Shown here piece after piece: positions 34,301 through 43,508 of a stretch of 64,000 nucleotides of DNA (position 1 is the stretch's first letter; each line of letters begins with the position of its first letter). The stretch spans positions 9,805,501 through 9,869,500 of the forward strand of contig NC_091665.1 in the NCBI RefSeq assembly GCF_042453785.1. Reading direction: 5' to 3'. A model generated the notes under the pieces. That model had not been told where the DNA came from. It searched no databases and saw only the letters and a program-made list of their open reading frames with translations. The DNA comes from Malus domestica (Eukaryota; Streptophyta; Magnoliopsida; Rosales; Rosaceae). A program made the position numbers and the translations under genes.

Positions 34301-37300
34301 AAGGCCTACTGACGCTCCGGTTCGAAAATGTGACTACGGGACAGAGGTTCAGGGCCGAAGGGGTAGAGGAAGACCTAGGAAAACTTTGGAAGAGACCCTA
34401 AGAAAAGACTTGAGTACTTGGATCTAACGGAGGACATGACACAAAACCGAGCGCAATGGCGTTCTAGGATTCATATAGCCGACCCCACTTAGTGGGAAAA
34501 GGCTTTGTTGTTGTTGTTGTTGTTGTTGTATGTCATTTTTTTTAAATAAAATTAAAAAGTTACTCTCACATCCAAAGGACATGCCAAGAAGCTATTATTT
34601 CAATTTCCTGGAAATTCAAACCTTATTCAGAAAATTAGTCATCCGTAACCACAAAGCCTAAAGGAGGTTAAGGTAGCATCCCCAAAAGGGTATCAGGGTG
34701 GTAATAAGTTTGATCCAACTACAATGGCTATGTTGTCGATCAATCTGACTATGCATTCAACATCTATTTAGTATGACAGTCATTAGTCAGATAATTAAAT
34801 AGTCTGAAAACATACTGGATAATGGAAATCTTAGAAGTTTTAAGCATCTTTTACCACATCAATTAGGCTTTCATATATTCTTTTTGGAACTGATTATGCA
34901 TAAAACATACATAATAAAATAATTCCATTGCTTACCTCAGCTAAGTAATCATTCCCTGATGGACTTTGCTCATCAAATATTTGTGTCTCACTAGTACCTG
35001 ACCATAATGAATAAAAAATTAAACAAGATCCAAAAATGAAAATGAGCTTAGTAACTTTAAAGAGGCTCCTTAAATTTGGATTATGAGTCTCGAGTAACGG
35101 AAAATCATATGCCAGCTATGGGGAGATAATGAGTGTTGCCTCAGCACAATGACTATATAATAGTTACTAAATGGTCTTCTAACTCACTCCGACATCAGAA
35201 TGTATCACTTAAGATATTTATCAATTAACTAGCACGCTCCAATTCCATGGGGTATTGAAATGCTCAGTCAGAATCTAATGATCCAGAAGAATAAATTCCG
35301 CATAAATGTCTACAATGTTTTACAGATGAATACTAGCACAGCAAGAAAAATAACTGAAACTTCATGCAAACCAAGCAATAGGATGATGCAGTGACTTAAT
35401 AGATAAAAAGCATGAGACTGAACAGACCGTAGTAACCGACAGCTGTTGCGCTAACCAAGACTGTAGGTCGAACTGCATCTGGTAAATCGTTTATTAAATC
35501 TATGACCTTCACAACCAGTTGAAAGGTCAAATCAGTTTTTGGTTAAATAATACTCTTTTTATTAAGAAAAGGAGCAAAAAGTGATTTGTATTTTGACAGC
35601 CGCATGAACTAATCAGTGTAAGAAACACTACTAACCTTCGATGTGACTCTAATCCTGCTAGTCTTTATCTCTTTCTTTATCTACAGTCCAATTAGAAGTT
35701 AGTAACTTCTAGGCATACATACATATGTTCACTTCTGATATTAAAACACCATGAATCACATACTGTATGGCCTTAGCCAGCAATGTTCTGTCAATTCATG
35801 GCAGTTTTACTGCTATAAAGTTTAAATATTCACCACTGGTACCAACCTCAGGAGACCATCTTGTGCTTATGGGCAGTCCACCCAAATTTACGACACCAGT
35901 TGAACCTTGAATGCTGTCTTTCCACTGTGGCTCCTCTGCAATCATGATTCCTGGAAAATCCTTGACTACAGATGGCAGGGAAAATTTCAAGTGTTAACCC
36001 AATACAGAAGACTAACTATCTCAATATTACCCCGGACAATAAACCAGCAGTTAACAATGATTCAAGTACTGGGGTTATTTCAATCTGTATACGAATGTAA
36101 CAACTTATATTCGGCAATTTTTTTATATTTCATAATAAACAAATAGAATCAGTTTTTTTGTTAAGTTACCATGTCCCCAAAAGCTTAACTATTAGGAACC
36201 AAGCCCAACAACGTATATCAAGAATAATTTAACATGAAACACTAACACTCCTCCTCACATGACGTTCACACAACAACTGAACCAAATGAGGCCTTACAGG
36301 AGCACAATAGAAATTAACAAAAAACTGGGGTATCAATACTAGAACCGATGGCTTGAGGAACAACCTCTCTCCAAACCCTAACCCTATCAAGCATCAAACA
36401 ACAACACACACTAAAAATTTGTGTAAAGTATACATAAAATAATTCTTCCTTTGGTTTTTGAGTTTATTCTTTGGGATGAAGGAGGGGTTGTTGGACAGAT
36501 ATCCAACTGTTTAACCCATTCTAATTTTTTTCTTTCTAGAAGTTGATTATCACAAGAGGTCGCACTTGGTGCGATGGCAAGTGCCTTCGCCCATGAGTTG
36601 TAGGTCTCGGGTTCGAGACTTGGGAGCAGCCTCTCCATAAAATGGGGGTAAGGCTAGCCGACATGCACCTCTCCCAGACCCTGCGTAAAGCGGGAGCCTT
36701 GTGCACTGGGTACGATTAGTTAGATTAGTTTAGAAGTTGATTATCCTTCCAAGTGTTGGAAAAGTAAACACTAGCTGCTTATATATCATTGCTTTTGATG
36801 TAATGAGGAAGTGACTGGTAGAAAGCACTGGTGGAAGAATAGAGCAGCTCCACTTTCAAATGATTCACATGAATTTGATTTTCTTGGTCCTCAGAAAATC
36901 TAACTGAGTCTAATTTAACTTGGATTCATAGAATCATGTGCACAAACTTACTATTCCTAGATTTCAAAAGATTTGAGAAAATAGCCAACAAGTGTACATT
37001 ACCTTCTTACCCGGAAAAATTAACTCAGCCTTTGATCTGGACCGTGTCAAGACATGCACACTATGATTATCTGCATTACAAATTGGATCACCACAACCTT
37101 GAAATCATTTGTTTTGGTCGTAAATGCACCTTGTTATGCATAAATACTGAAAGATATGCATGTCCCTTCTTGCTAGCTCCAGTAAAAAATAAGGACCAAA
37201 TCAATAGTCATTGGGAAATAATCAAATAACATAAACAGGCATTAATCCGAGGTGGATGCACGAAAATAAAATATAAACACAACAGAATGGAAACACTGCG

Positions 37301-38088
37301 CATAAGTCTGCAAGATTTCTATAATAATGGAGAAGAGAATGAGCATAACCTGCATGCAGCCTTTGCACCAATCTTCTCCCGATAAAACCCGTAGCTCCAG
37401 TTATTGATACAGTCAACTGATTTGCCTAAGACAACCTACAAAGAGTCAATCTCCAACAGGCAAATGCAACCTATAAATGCTCAAATACATTCATGTGACT
37501 TTCCAACTTTTTAACCACACACATAAATGCAATCATCCTAATCATCTGATTTATCACTCATCATCACCCACTATGTTATATTAAAAGGGCTGATGATAAG
37601 TAACTTTGTGAAGCCAAATCCCTACAAGTTCTGGACCAAACTGCAATGCAAAGAGGTGGTAAACGTGAAGTTAGTTAGTTAGTTATGTGGTCAGTCCAGT
37701 CTCCTTACACCCAAGTTCGAATCCCCCTCCCGGAAAATTAGAATAGTTTAGAATATCGCTTGTGTCAGTGATAGAGTAATAAATTCTAGTAAATACTGAA
37801 TTGACCAAGTAATTTGTATAAATATGAACAGAAATGTACGTGTGCGTGTGTGGAAGGATTCGTAGTTTGAAGAGCATTACCTTCTGGGGTTGGTCAGACG
37901 CACACCAAACACAGAGTCCCCGAGTCTCACGCTTCTAAGAAGCCAGAAAACAAAAAAGATTAAAAACAAAACAAAGGAGAAATTGGAGAAGTGGGTAGTG
38001 AGTTACTCACAGAGAGGGGCAGAGAGACGTGAAGAGAGGTGGAGACAGTGTGGGTCCATGAGAGAGCAGTGGCTCCACAGACCTCCAT
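22386..38088 (-). CDS. GC1: GC1 / SDR39U1-like epimerase, plastid
   Basis: This is a NAD(P)-binding epimerase-family protein. The Arabidopsis counterpart, GIANT CHLOROPLAST 1, acts inside plastids in chloroplast division. Coding exons from the 5' end: 38088-38011, 37934-37881, 37416-37350, 37070-37011, 35965-35847, 35680-35636, 35506-35428, 34997-34936, 23809-23707, 23271-23211, 23022-22952, 22714-22575, 22499-22386. All are GT-AG and in phase, giving 350 aa. Residues 1-44 are Ser/Thr-rich and look like a transit peptide. The Rossmann motif [11 protein letters not shown] is at 50-60 and ATAVGYYG is near 162-168. A C-terminal DUF1731-type block runs from about 296 ([24 protein letters not shown]). 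Intron 8 is 11.1 kb and holds a 10.3-kb retroelement, yet both splice sites are intact. Identity is firm; enzyme substrate is unknown. Confidence 0.93.
23418..23498 (+). mobile_element. RTE LINE 3'-end fragment in GC1 intron 9
   Basis: About 80 bp match the terminal part of the RTE LINE: AACCGAGCACAATGGC, then CCCACTTAGTGGGAAAAGGC, then TTGTTGTTG. This is a severely 5'-truncated insertion. It shows the natural LINE 3' end (stop codon TAG, about 14 nt, TTG repeats), which helps define what the chimeras have lost and regained. Confidence 0.8.
24350..27508 (+). CDS. RTE-clade LINE endonuclease-reverse transcriptase
   Basis: This uninterrupted 1052-codon ORF should encode the whole retrotransposition enzyme. 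An apurinic-type endonuclease domain spans about residues 104-340, with GTWNIG, LQETKW (catalytic Glu near 135), SAYAPQ, GGDLNGH, QIDFLL and NQHRLLV. The reverse transcriptase spans about 560-860, with [53 protein letters not shown] and FADD at 795-798. A conserved C-terminal block follows with [12 protein letters not shown] and [11 protein letters not shown]. The domain order and single ORF fit the RTE clade. The first ATG is used; in-frame sequence before MRLGTW is present in the 5' region. Retained coding capacity suggests a young insertion. It differs from a standard copy in ending ADPTQ-stop instead of ADPT-stop, because the 3' junction lies there. Confidence 0.92.
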   Translation: MKMNPERNRAKARASPVSGALCGLSTVISEQGSLYLHRHPDAVLNEQGGYRNFFSNDSTQSCLGAYAPINFTRDTQKKYFDPIRRGRVKKLGQKGRVQESKMRLGTWNIGTLTGKSMEVVEVMVRRRINIMCLQETKWVGRTAKDLENSGFKLLYSGTNRTRNGVGIIVDKTLTQDVVDVKRVGDRIMAIKIVIGQELINVISAYAPQVGLDTSSKEKFWEDLGDLVQGIAQTEKLFIGGDLNGHVGRETGNYGGFHGGHGFGERNEDGEAILDFAMAYDLFLANTFFKKREEHVITYKSGSSKTQIDFLLMRKGDRITCKDCKVIPGESVANQHRLLVMDVHIKRVRKKNKTWKCPRTRWWNLKEEKQAIFKEKVITQYVWDREGEANQMWDSMASCIRKVAKKVLGESKGFAPHQKESWWWNEEVQAKVKAKKECCKALYKDRTDENGERYRKAKQEAKKAVREAKLAAYDDMYKRLDTKEGELDIYKLARARAKKTRDLNQVRCIKDEDGKVLATENAVKDRWKGYFHNLFNEGHEMSASLGELSNSEECRNYSFYRRIRKEEVGVALKKMKHRKAVGPDDIPIEVWKVLEETGITWLTDLFNRILKTKKMPNEWRMSTLVPIYKNKDDVQNCMNYRGIKLMSHTMKLWERVIEHRLRQETRVSDNQFGFMPGRSTMEAIYLLRRLMERYRDGKKDLHMVFIDLEKAYDRVPRDILWRILEKKGVRVAYIQAIQDMYERAKTAVRTHEGQTESFPITVGLHQGSSLSPYIFALVMDELTGHIQGDIPWCMLFADDIVLIDETQEGVNAKLNLWREVLESKGLRLSRSKTEYMECKFSANGGQNELGVRIGDQEIPKSDRFRYLGSILQKNRELDGDLNHRIQAGWMKWKSASGVLCDRRMPLKLKGKFYRTAIRPAMLYGTECWAVKHQHVHKMGVAEMRMLRWMCGHTRKDKIRNEDIRGKVGVAEIEGKMRENRLRWFGHVQRRPTDAPIRRCDYGTEVQGRRGRGRPRKTLEETLRKDLEYLDLTEDMTQDRTQWRSKIHIADPTQ
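27507..27525 (+). other. Short hairpin at the LINE/module junction
   Basis: GACTTGGA and TCCAAGTC form a perfect 8-bp inverted repeat with a three-base loop, overlapping the LINE stop codon. Copy B keeps both arms (45609-45627), although the loop differs by one base. Confidence 0.7.
27769..28443 (-). CDS. Module antisense ORF, coiled-coil protein (copy A)
   Basis: This intact 224-aa ORF starts [16 protein letters not shown]. The same start and length are kept in copy B, so it was preferred over the in-frame ATG 13 codons upstream. Residues about 65-150 form a heptad-rich helix ([19 protein letters not shown], then [10 protein letters not shown]). They are followed by MKRKLDQ and a C-terminal tail with three proline/serine repeats of the type [15 protein letters not shown]. 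No enzymatic motif, signal peptide or membrane segment is seen. It runs opposite to the LINE and to the LTR fragment. Plant Tat-lineage elements are known to carry antisense extra ORFs between pol and the 3' LTR, which may be its origin. Function is unknown. Confidence 0.6.
   Translation of the reverse strand: MSGPSDRRFDLNLVEEAAPPSPDNIWRPSFVSPTGPLTVGDSVMKNDMTAAVVARNLLTPKDNRLLSKRSDELAVKDSLALSVQCAGSVSNMAQRLFARTRQVESLAAEVMSLKQEIRGLKHENKQLHRLAHDYATNMKRKLDQMKESDGQVLLDHQRFVGLFQRHLLPSSSGAVPRNESPNDQPLMPPPSRVLSSTETPNDPPPVPSLSGALPTAETSPKQPL
28556..28563 (+). promoter_or_regulatory. TATA-like box in module
   Basis: TATAAAAA followed by TCTGCACTC is present in both copies (46659-46666 in copy B) on the strand opposite to the antisense ORF. 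Conservation and context fit a core promoter, but nothing else proves transcription. Confidence 0.35.
28586..28815 (+). repeat. ~64-bp tandem repeat
   Basis: The unit contains ATCGAAGAGGCGTTTGC, TTTCTCAAAAG and GACCACGAGGG. It is present about three times plus partial copies, and the same array is at 46690-46920 in copy B. Confidence 0.8.
29100..29990 (+). repeat. ~217-bp and ~62-bp tandem repeats
   Basis: The phrase GGGTAAAGGAACAGTACC starts units near 29138, 29353 and 29572, giving a period of about 217 bp. A shorter repeat of about 62 bp with CCGAATCTCGAGAGCCAGAC continues to 29990. The 217-bp unit itself contains one short unit, so the array is hierarchical. Confidence 0.8.
30725..32385 (+). 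repeat. 346-bp tandem array inside the hAT element
   Basis: ATTTTGTGGTATCCACTTGTG recurs near 30726, 31073, 31421, 31765 and 32111, a period of 344-348 bp. That makes nearly five copies with only scattered differences. The unit contains GACGGTTGGATCGTTGAA and AACCGTTAAATCGTG. It makes up about two thirds of the element. Confidence 0.9.
32398..32690. repeat. (TA)n-rich low-complexity block
   Basis: Several TA runs and repeated TAATTATTATAG phrases lie between the 346-bp array and the right end of the hAT element. Confidence 0.8.
33909..34529 (+). mobile_element. Second LINE 3' end with (TTG)n tail, copy A
   Basis: The sequence re-enters the LINE at the codons for [11 protein letters not shown] (LINE residue about 862) and runs to the natural end CCCACTTAGTGGGAAAAGGC plus eight or so TTG units. 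The frame is broken: two bases are missing where the intact ORF has CATCAACACGTACAC. The stretch is therefore non-coding and may serve only as the 3' recognition signal for the LINE enzyme. Confidence 0.8.
34530..34935. other. Remainder of GC1 intron 8
   Basis: AT-rich intron sequence after the composite's target-site duplication. No other element is recognised. Confidence 0.6.
36552..36730 (+). mobile_element. Au-type SINE in GC1 intron 4
   Basis: A tRNA-derived head carries CGCACTTGGTGCGATGGC (box A region) and CGGGTTCGAGACTTGG (box B region). The body GGGGGTAAGGCTAGCC and GACCCTGCGTAAAGCGGGAG is typical of the plant Au SINE family, from memory. A perfect 15-bp duplication TAGAAGTTGATTATC flanks it (36537-36551 and 36731-36745). 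It lies antisense to GC1. Confidence 0.92.
37665..37790 (+). mobile_element. Possible SINE remnant in GC1 intron 2
   Basis: A box B-like AGTTCGAATCCC (37714-37725) is followed by CCTCCCGGAAAATTAGAATAG. The stretch at 44090-44160 has the same layout, suggesting two relics of one SINE family. No target duplication was identified. Confidence 0.4.
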
Positions 38089-38854
38089 TGCTGCAGCTTG
38101 GGAGCTCTCTCTTTCTGCTAAAACAAGAAACAAGATGTTTTATTTCTGTTCTGTGAGATGGCGGTGAAAGGAAAGACTCACAAATGGCAATGTGTTCGAT
38201 TTCGAACCACACCCAATGACCCAAACCAAAGCAACCACCGATTTCCATCAATTGTCTTTTCTCTTTTGTTTTTGGTAAATTATTAAATTAGATACGATTT
38301 GTATCTAATTTAATAATATATTTCACTCTTGTATTCTTATCTTGGGCTATTTTCAATATTTAGGCGTAACGTTTGAAGCTATAAAGTCATACTTGACTTT
38401 AAATTTGACTTCAAAAGTTATATCATCTTCAATGCACATTTTGACTTTTAACTCTTGTGCATAAAAAATAGCTAAACTTAAAGCTAAATTTTTATTTTAT
38501 TTTGAATCGTAAACCACCGTACCATGTACATTTATCCATGATATAAAAAACCATCATCGACGTTCTCCTTGTTGATTCCACGATAGAAGCATCTTGAGTG
38601 ATACAAAGCCAAGTCTTACAAACAACAATATCTTCTTCATGAGAAAATGATGGACCTCTTGCTCTTTTGATTTCCTAGCTCGACTACGTGTGTTTTCCAT
38701 AATATGACGAGGCTAAATAGATTAAATGTAATTCGAATAAAAATAAAGGTTTGCATTTGTAGGAGAGTTTAGAACTAGTCGTCACTACTTTTCGTCAAGA
38801 TATAGATTATGGGCGTTGAATATATGTTAGGTGCAACTCTTTCAAAGAAAAAAT
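38089..38854. promoter_or_regulatory. GC1 upstream region
   Basis: Upstream of the GC1 ATG the sequence is AT-rich. It includes the 39-bp palindrome at 38279-38317 and TTGACTTT/AAGTCAA motifs in both orientations (38385-38450). No clear TATA box was fixed. It is truncated on the far side by an LTR-element fragment. Confidence 0.4.
38279..38317. repeat. Perfect 17-bp inverted repeat upstream of GC1
   Basis: The arms ATTATTAAATTAGATAC and GTATCTAATTTAATAAT are perfect complements around a five-base loop (GATTT). They lie about 190 bp before the GC1 start codon. Confidence 0.85.
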
Positions 38855-39793
38855 GACAGCAACTATTTGAAATTAAAGTCATTAAGCAAGAATTTTATTG
38901 TATACCATTGAATGATGACAACAACTATTTGTAGTTTGGTTCGAACAGTGATCTCTTGTTTGACTGGACACTCGCTCACTTGGACACCTATGTGCTTGGA
39001 CACCCATTCGTTCGAGCACTTACAAGACTGAACACCCACAAGCTCGGACACCCTTAAGCTCGGACCTTGACTCATAGACCTAACTTGTGGACCCAACTCA
39101 AAGACCATATGTATGGTCCCGACTTAAAGACCTAATGTGTGGACCTGACTTGTGGACCGACATAAAGAACTAATATGTGAACACGACAAGCAGATCATGC
39201 TTATGTTGAGAATCAACTCATAATGAGTGCACAATGAAGCAAGTGCATACTTGCAATGAGGAATGCCACCAGCTGAGTTGTCTCAGAACGAGCATAGCCT
39301 CTAACCGCTCAATTGCCTCGCCGCTAGCACTGTCTCTAGTCGAGCAGCCTCGCAACTTGTTTTACTTTTTGCCGAGTATTGCTTCATGATGAGCACCGCC
39401 TCATGTTGAATTCGACCTGCACATGGATTGGATTTGAAGTCTTTAGCCAAAAGACTCTATTGACTAAAGACTTAGGGGACTCCTGTTGTACCATATATGG
39501 GGTCTCAATATTTGGACCTCAATGCATAGCCCATGATGTATGTATGAGAGAAGGGAAACTCTTAGTCTACAAAAGGAATCATTCACCCTCACTTTAGGAA
39601 GATGGCAAACCTAGCTTCTTTAACAACAAGCCTTCATATACAATGTAACTCTCATTTTAACTGGATCGACACCAGTGTGGGCATAGCCCCCACTTGTGGT
39701 GAACCACTCTATGTTGTTGTGTTCTTGTGCGTATGTGTGATTTATGATCGAATTTAGTTGGTCCAAGATCGACCCCGATTTTGTGCATCAACA
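38855..39793 (+). mobile_element. Truncated LTR element with one LTR
   Basis: The LTR at 39484-39793 starts TGTTGTACCATATATGG and ends TTTTGTGCATCAACA. It is preceded by the purine tract AAAGACTTAGGGGACTCC. Internal sequence at about 39240-39480 parallels 7440-7669 of the element at 4161 (GAGCAGCCTCGCAAC, GATTTGAAGTCT), so it is the same family. No left LTR is found, so the left boundary is approximate. Confidence 0.7.
39484..39793 (+). repeat. LTR of truncated element
   Basis: A 310-bp TG...CA LTR that shares ends with the 282-bp LTRs at 4161 and 7670 but is diverged in the middle. It keeps the GTGGTGAACCAC phrase common to the family. Confidence 0.7.
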
Positions 39794-40044
39794 AAGTTGG
39801 TCATCACTTTTTGAAATGATAATTATATTTTGTGTAATTCAATGAGGATCTTACTTTTAACCGAATGATTGTGTCAAATTTAGAGTCAAATATGACTTTT
39901 GACTCTAAATTATTCAGCCTATTAGAGATAGCCTTATAAGTTTACAGGTTGTTTAAAGAATTTGACATAGATTTTTTTTATACTATTTCAAATTTCAAAA
40001 AGAGAGAGAAAAAAGGGAGATAATTCTCTAATGTAATTTGCATC

Positions 40045-40313
40045 TGTTGCAGTCATATTTAGAATATGAATATGATTGTGTAAATTCTAGTAGATATAGG
40101 AATATCTTTTATATTCCTATTAGGAGTTGATTACCTATTAAGAGTTGTAATCCTAGAAAGGTAAGGATTTTACCTATCCTACTACTATAAATAAAGGCAC
40201 AATGGGGCAATACAACACACACCTCACAATTAAATCTCTCTCTTCTCTCTTGCTACCGCCGACCCTTCCCTCTCTATTCCTTTAGAATAGCTTAGTTAAA
40301 TAGGCCTACAACA
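40045..40313 (+). repeat. Copia 5' LTR
   Basis: 269-bp LTR with a CTATAAATAAAGGC TATA-like site near 40186. It is followed by the CGTTATTAGCATG motif typical after Copia LTRs. Confidence 0.85.
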
Positions 40314-41686
40314 CGTTATTAGCATGTTCTTGCCAGAAGCTGAGGAACTAACTAATCGTAGGAGGAAGCTATCTTCCACAAAATCCAAAGGCTCTTATTT
40401 GTTTTCTGCTAATCAGGTACACTTAAAATAAAGAAAGATATTTGAAACGTCCACAAAGCATGCAAACATTCCCCATGATGCATGAACCCCTCTATGTTTA
40501 TATTTTCCTTATAATATATATTGTATATGTTTCATATATTTGTCAATCATATGTTTCATGCATTACACAATTAAATTGCTATGTGGAATTGTGAGTCAAG
40601 GAATATAAAAAAATTAGAAGCAATTTAGTGTTTTTAACCCTAGAACTCGAAAAAAAAAAAAGGAAAAATTTGGGAATTTTTTTTTACGGCACCACTATGC
40701 TGGCTTGAAGCCTAGCCATGTGATGACAAACTCTTGGGAAGACGTCGTTTCGATGTCCCTGGACCATGTGTGCAACCCTCTAGGCTTGTTGCATCTCTTA
40801 GACCCAACCATGCTTTGGCCTGGATTGTATGCTAACACAGGCCTGCAACCCCGATCCAATCCAGCCCAAACTCACATGCTAGAAGCATGCTGGGCTTGTC
40901 CCCTGACATAGGCTTGAAGCCCCGATCCACTCAAGCTTATTTCAGCACAGCCCGTAGCTTGCTGGGCTTGGCCATGCCACAACCCGTGACACTAGAAGCC
41001 AGCCTAAATGGCTAGGCTTGTCCCTGCGGCCTAAAACTGAAACCCAGTTGCGACTAGAGTTTCCTCGCTCACCCGCAAGCCTTTGGGCTTGCCCTGTGCA
41101 CATGGCATGGCCCAAAATGCCAGCAGATTTGCTATTGGGCTTCCCACCCGCTCTCCCGAGGCCCAATACGCCTACAGCCAAACCTGCAGGGCCCTTGTCC
41201 CATATTATTTTGCTTCCATGATCGACCTCGTTTGGTCCCGATCTATTGAATTAATTAAAACCGACCTGCAGTCCATTAATCTGATTATGAATATAAAATT
41301 ATTGACCTGAATATCACTTTTGGACATTAACGATTCAATAATTTATTTTTATACTTTGAACTGTTGACATACTTTCGTAGTCCCCAAGCTCTCACACTTG
41401 GGTTCCCGAAGAAACTCAAATCCACTACACCATATTGCATTCTATGTTTCTTGCAGGAACCTTTTCTTTATGAACTAATCATTCATAAAAACTAAATTGA
41501 ACCTGTAGTTTCATATTTAGTGCCTTTGAAACCTGAAGTTTTCATTCAAAACTTACCACATGAAACCTGTAGTTTTCATGTATAAATTAAACCAATACAT
41601 GTCTATAGACCCTGAATGTTCTACGATATATGTCTATGGATCACCATATGATTAATCATGTTTTTTGTACCCTTCGTTTTAGGGAC

Positions 41687-42661
41687 ATGTCGAACTTGAA
41701 CAAGCTCGATTTCACCGCTCTAAAAGTATCTGGAAGAAATTACCTGAAGTGGTTTCAAGACTTGAAGCTCCATCTTACTGCTATAGTCGTTCGGACTTTA
41801 GATGCTAAACAAGATCCCTTCCGTCCAAATGAGGATGAGGAAGAGATCTTGGAACCCGAAGTTCCTTACCTAAGTGCAATTGGGGCTTTATTGTATTTGT
41901 CTCAATGCATTAAACCCGACATTTTCTTCGTTGTTAATCTTTTGGCTAGATATAGCAATGCGCCTACATGCAAGCACTGTAATGGTGTTAAAGACATTTT
42001 CTACTACCTCAAGGGCATTAAGGATTTAGGCTTGTTCTATACCCGTGAATCTTCAAGCATTACCGCCCCCCTCAGTTCTTAGATTGATTCTCACCTTGTT
42101 GGTTACGCAGATGTTGGATATATGTCTGACCCACATAGGGCATATTCTCAAACAGGCTATGTCTTTACCGTTGGAGACATCGCTATATCATAAGGGTTTA
42201 CCAAGCAAACGCTAGTTGCAACTTCTTCGAACAATGCTGAGATTTTCGCCTTGCATGAAGCATTGCGTGAGTGCTTTTGGTTGAGAGTAGTTATGAAACA
42301 TATTCGAAACACTAGTGATCTTACTTCCATCGTTGGCCTTTCTACGACGATCTTTGAAAACAATACAGCATGTATCGAGCAGTTAAAGAATGGATACATC
42401 AAGGGAGACAACACCAAGCACATAATGCCGAAATTCTTTTATTCTCACCAGCAACAACAGCATCAACGCATTGAAGTCAAGCAAATCCGTTCCCAGGACA
42501 ACCTAGCCGATCTCTTTACCAAGTCATTGCCCAAGTTTACTTTTCAGAAGCTCGTCCAAGGAATCGGTATGCGTAAATTATCTGAGTTGAATCGCTTGTA
42601 TTTCTCTTATTTTGAAGTTATGTCTAACTCAGGGGAAGTATCCAGAAACATACTCACTTAA
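41687..42661 (+). pseudogene. Copia gag/reverse transcriptase-RNase H fusion remnant
   Basis: From the ATG at 41687 one frame carries a Copia gag N-terminus (LDFTALKVSGRNYLKWF). It passes without a break into the end of the reverse transcriptase (VPYLSAIGALLYLSQC, PDIFFVVNLLARYS). After stops at 42080 and near 42190 the same frame continues through the RNase H region (TLVATSSNNAEIFALHEA, CLIEQL-like CIEQLKNG, DNLADLFTKSLP). The in-frame junction near residue 35-45 shows that several kilobases of pol were deleted without shifting the frame. It cannot make a working polyprotein. Confidence 0.8.
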
Positions 42662-43033
42662 TCTTAATGTACTCTTTTTCCTATGATTATGAGCATTTTT
42701 CTCATTGGATTTTTGCTACCTAACAAGGTTTTGATGAGGCACCCATCTTGGGATGATCATACTCCATTGAGTTCACTATTTTCGTCTTGTTTGATGTTTG
42801 ATGTTTGTTTTAGACATTATGCATACTTCTCACTTTTCTTCTTGGTCTATGGGTTTTTCTCCCATCTTGGGTTTTACCATAGCGAGGTTTTGTGAGTTTT
42901 ACTACCAATGCATACTTTCTTTAAATTTGAGACTTTGTTCACCAGTTGTGTCGACGACTTCATCAACTATTCTACCTTATTAGCTGAAGATATGATGCGA
43001 TGGTTTGTTGAGTATTTATACACTTAAGGGGAG

Positions 43034-43303
43034 TGTTGGAGTCATATTTAGAATAAGAATGTGATTGTGTAAATTCTAGTAGATCTAGGAATATCTCTTA
43101 TATTCCTATTAGGAGTTGATTACCTATTAAGAGTTGTAATCCTAAAAGGGTAAAGATTTTACCTATCCTACTACTATAAATAAAGACACAATAGGGTGAT
43201 ACAACATACACCTCACAATTAAATCTCTCTCTTCTCTCTTACTACCGCCGGCCCCCTCCCTCTTTATTTCCTTAGAGTATCTCAGTTAAATAGGCCAACA
43301 ACA
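43034..43303 (+). repeat. Copia 3' LTR next to bTHXm
   Basis: 270-bp LTR in the same orientation as bTHXm, ending 205 bp before its start codon. It has its own TATA-like CTATAAATAAAGAC near 43181. Confidence 0.85.
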
Positions 43304-43508
43304 GGATCACCCATTTTTCTAGTAATATTCTCTCTTCTTTTTTATTTTTTTAAACAGTAATTAGTAATATTATTAGAACATAATGGATTTGGGCTTTATA
43401 GCCAATCCGGGCACAATACAACTCAGCAACGGAAGCCTACCCAAAAACTAAAATATTTGATAACAGCAGCTGTGAATAGTCAGAATAGTGGTGGATGAAG
43501 TGGAAGAA

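Larger units (their letters stand above)
24237..34529 (+). mobile_element. Chimeric LINE/LTR-module retroelement, copy A
   Basis: In order it contains an RTE LINE 5' UTR (from about 24237), one uninterrupted LINE ORF (24350-27508) and an LTR-element module (27509-33908) with an antisense ORF. A hAT-like insertion lies inside the module. A second LINE 3' end (33909-34529) closes it with (TTG)n. The sequence ATGTCATTTTTTTT occurs before the 5' end (24214-24227) and directly after the TTG tail (34530-34543). The target duplication therefore embraces the whole composite. The element lies antisense in intron 8 of GC1. Confidence 0.8.
40045..43303 (+). mobile_element. Internally deleted Copia LTR retrotransposon
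   Basis: Two LTRs of about 270 bp (40045-40313 and 43034-43303) begin TGTTG-AGTCATATTTAGAA and end CAACA. Flanks are GCATC and GGATC, a 5-bp duplication with one mismatch. The purine tract TTAAGGGGAG precedes the right LTR. The 2.7-kb interior keeps the gag start and the reverse transcriptase end plus RNase H. It lacks protease, integrase and most of the reverse transcriptase. A GC-rich leader with repeated GGCTTG motifs (about 40690-41200) precedes gag. Confidence 0.88.

Noticed and set aside
24237..34529. Simple nesting: an LTR element inserted into a LINE
   Set aside because: A normal insertion duplicates only about 5 bp of target, but about 600 bp of LINE 3' sequence occurs on both sides of the module. 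The module also lacks two complete LTRs, and both copies share the same joins.
36552..36640. tRNA gene
   Set aside because: The A and B boxes belong to an Au-type SINE with a perfect target duplication. No acceptor-stem pairing or complete cloverleaf follows.
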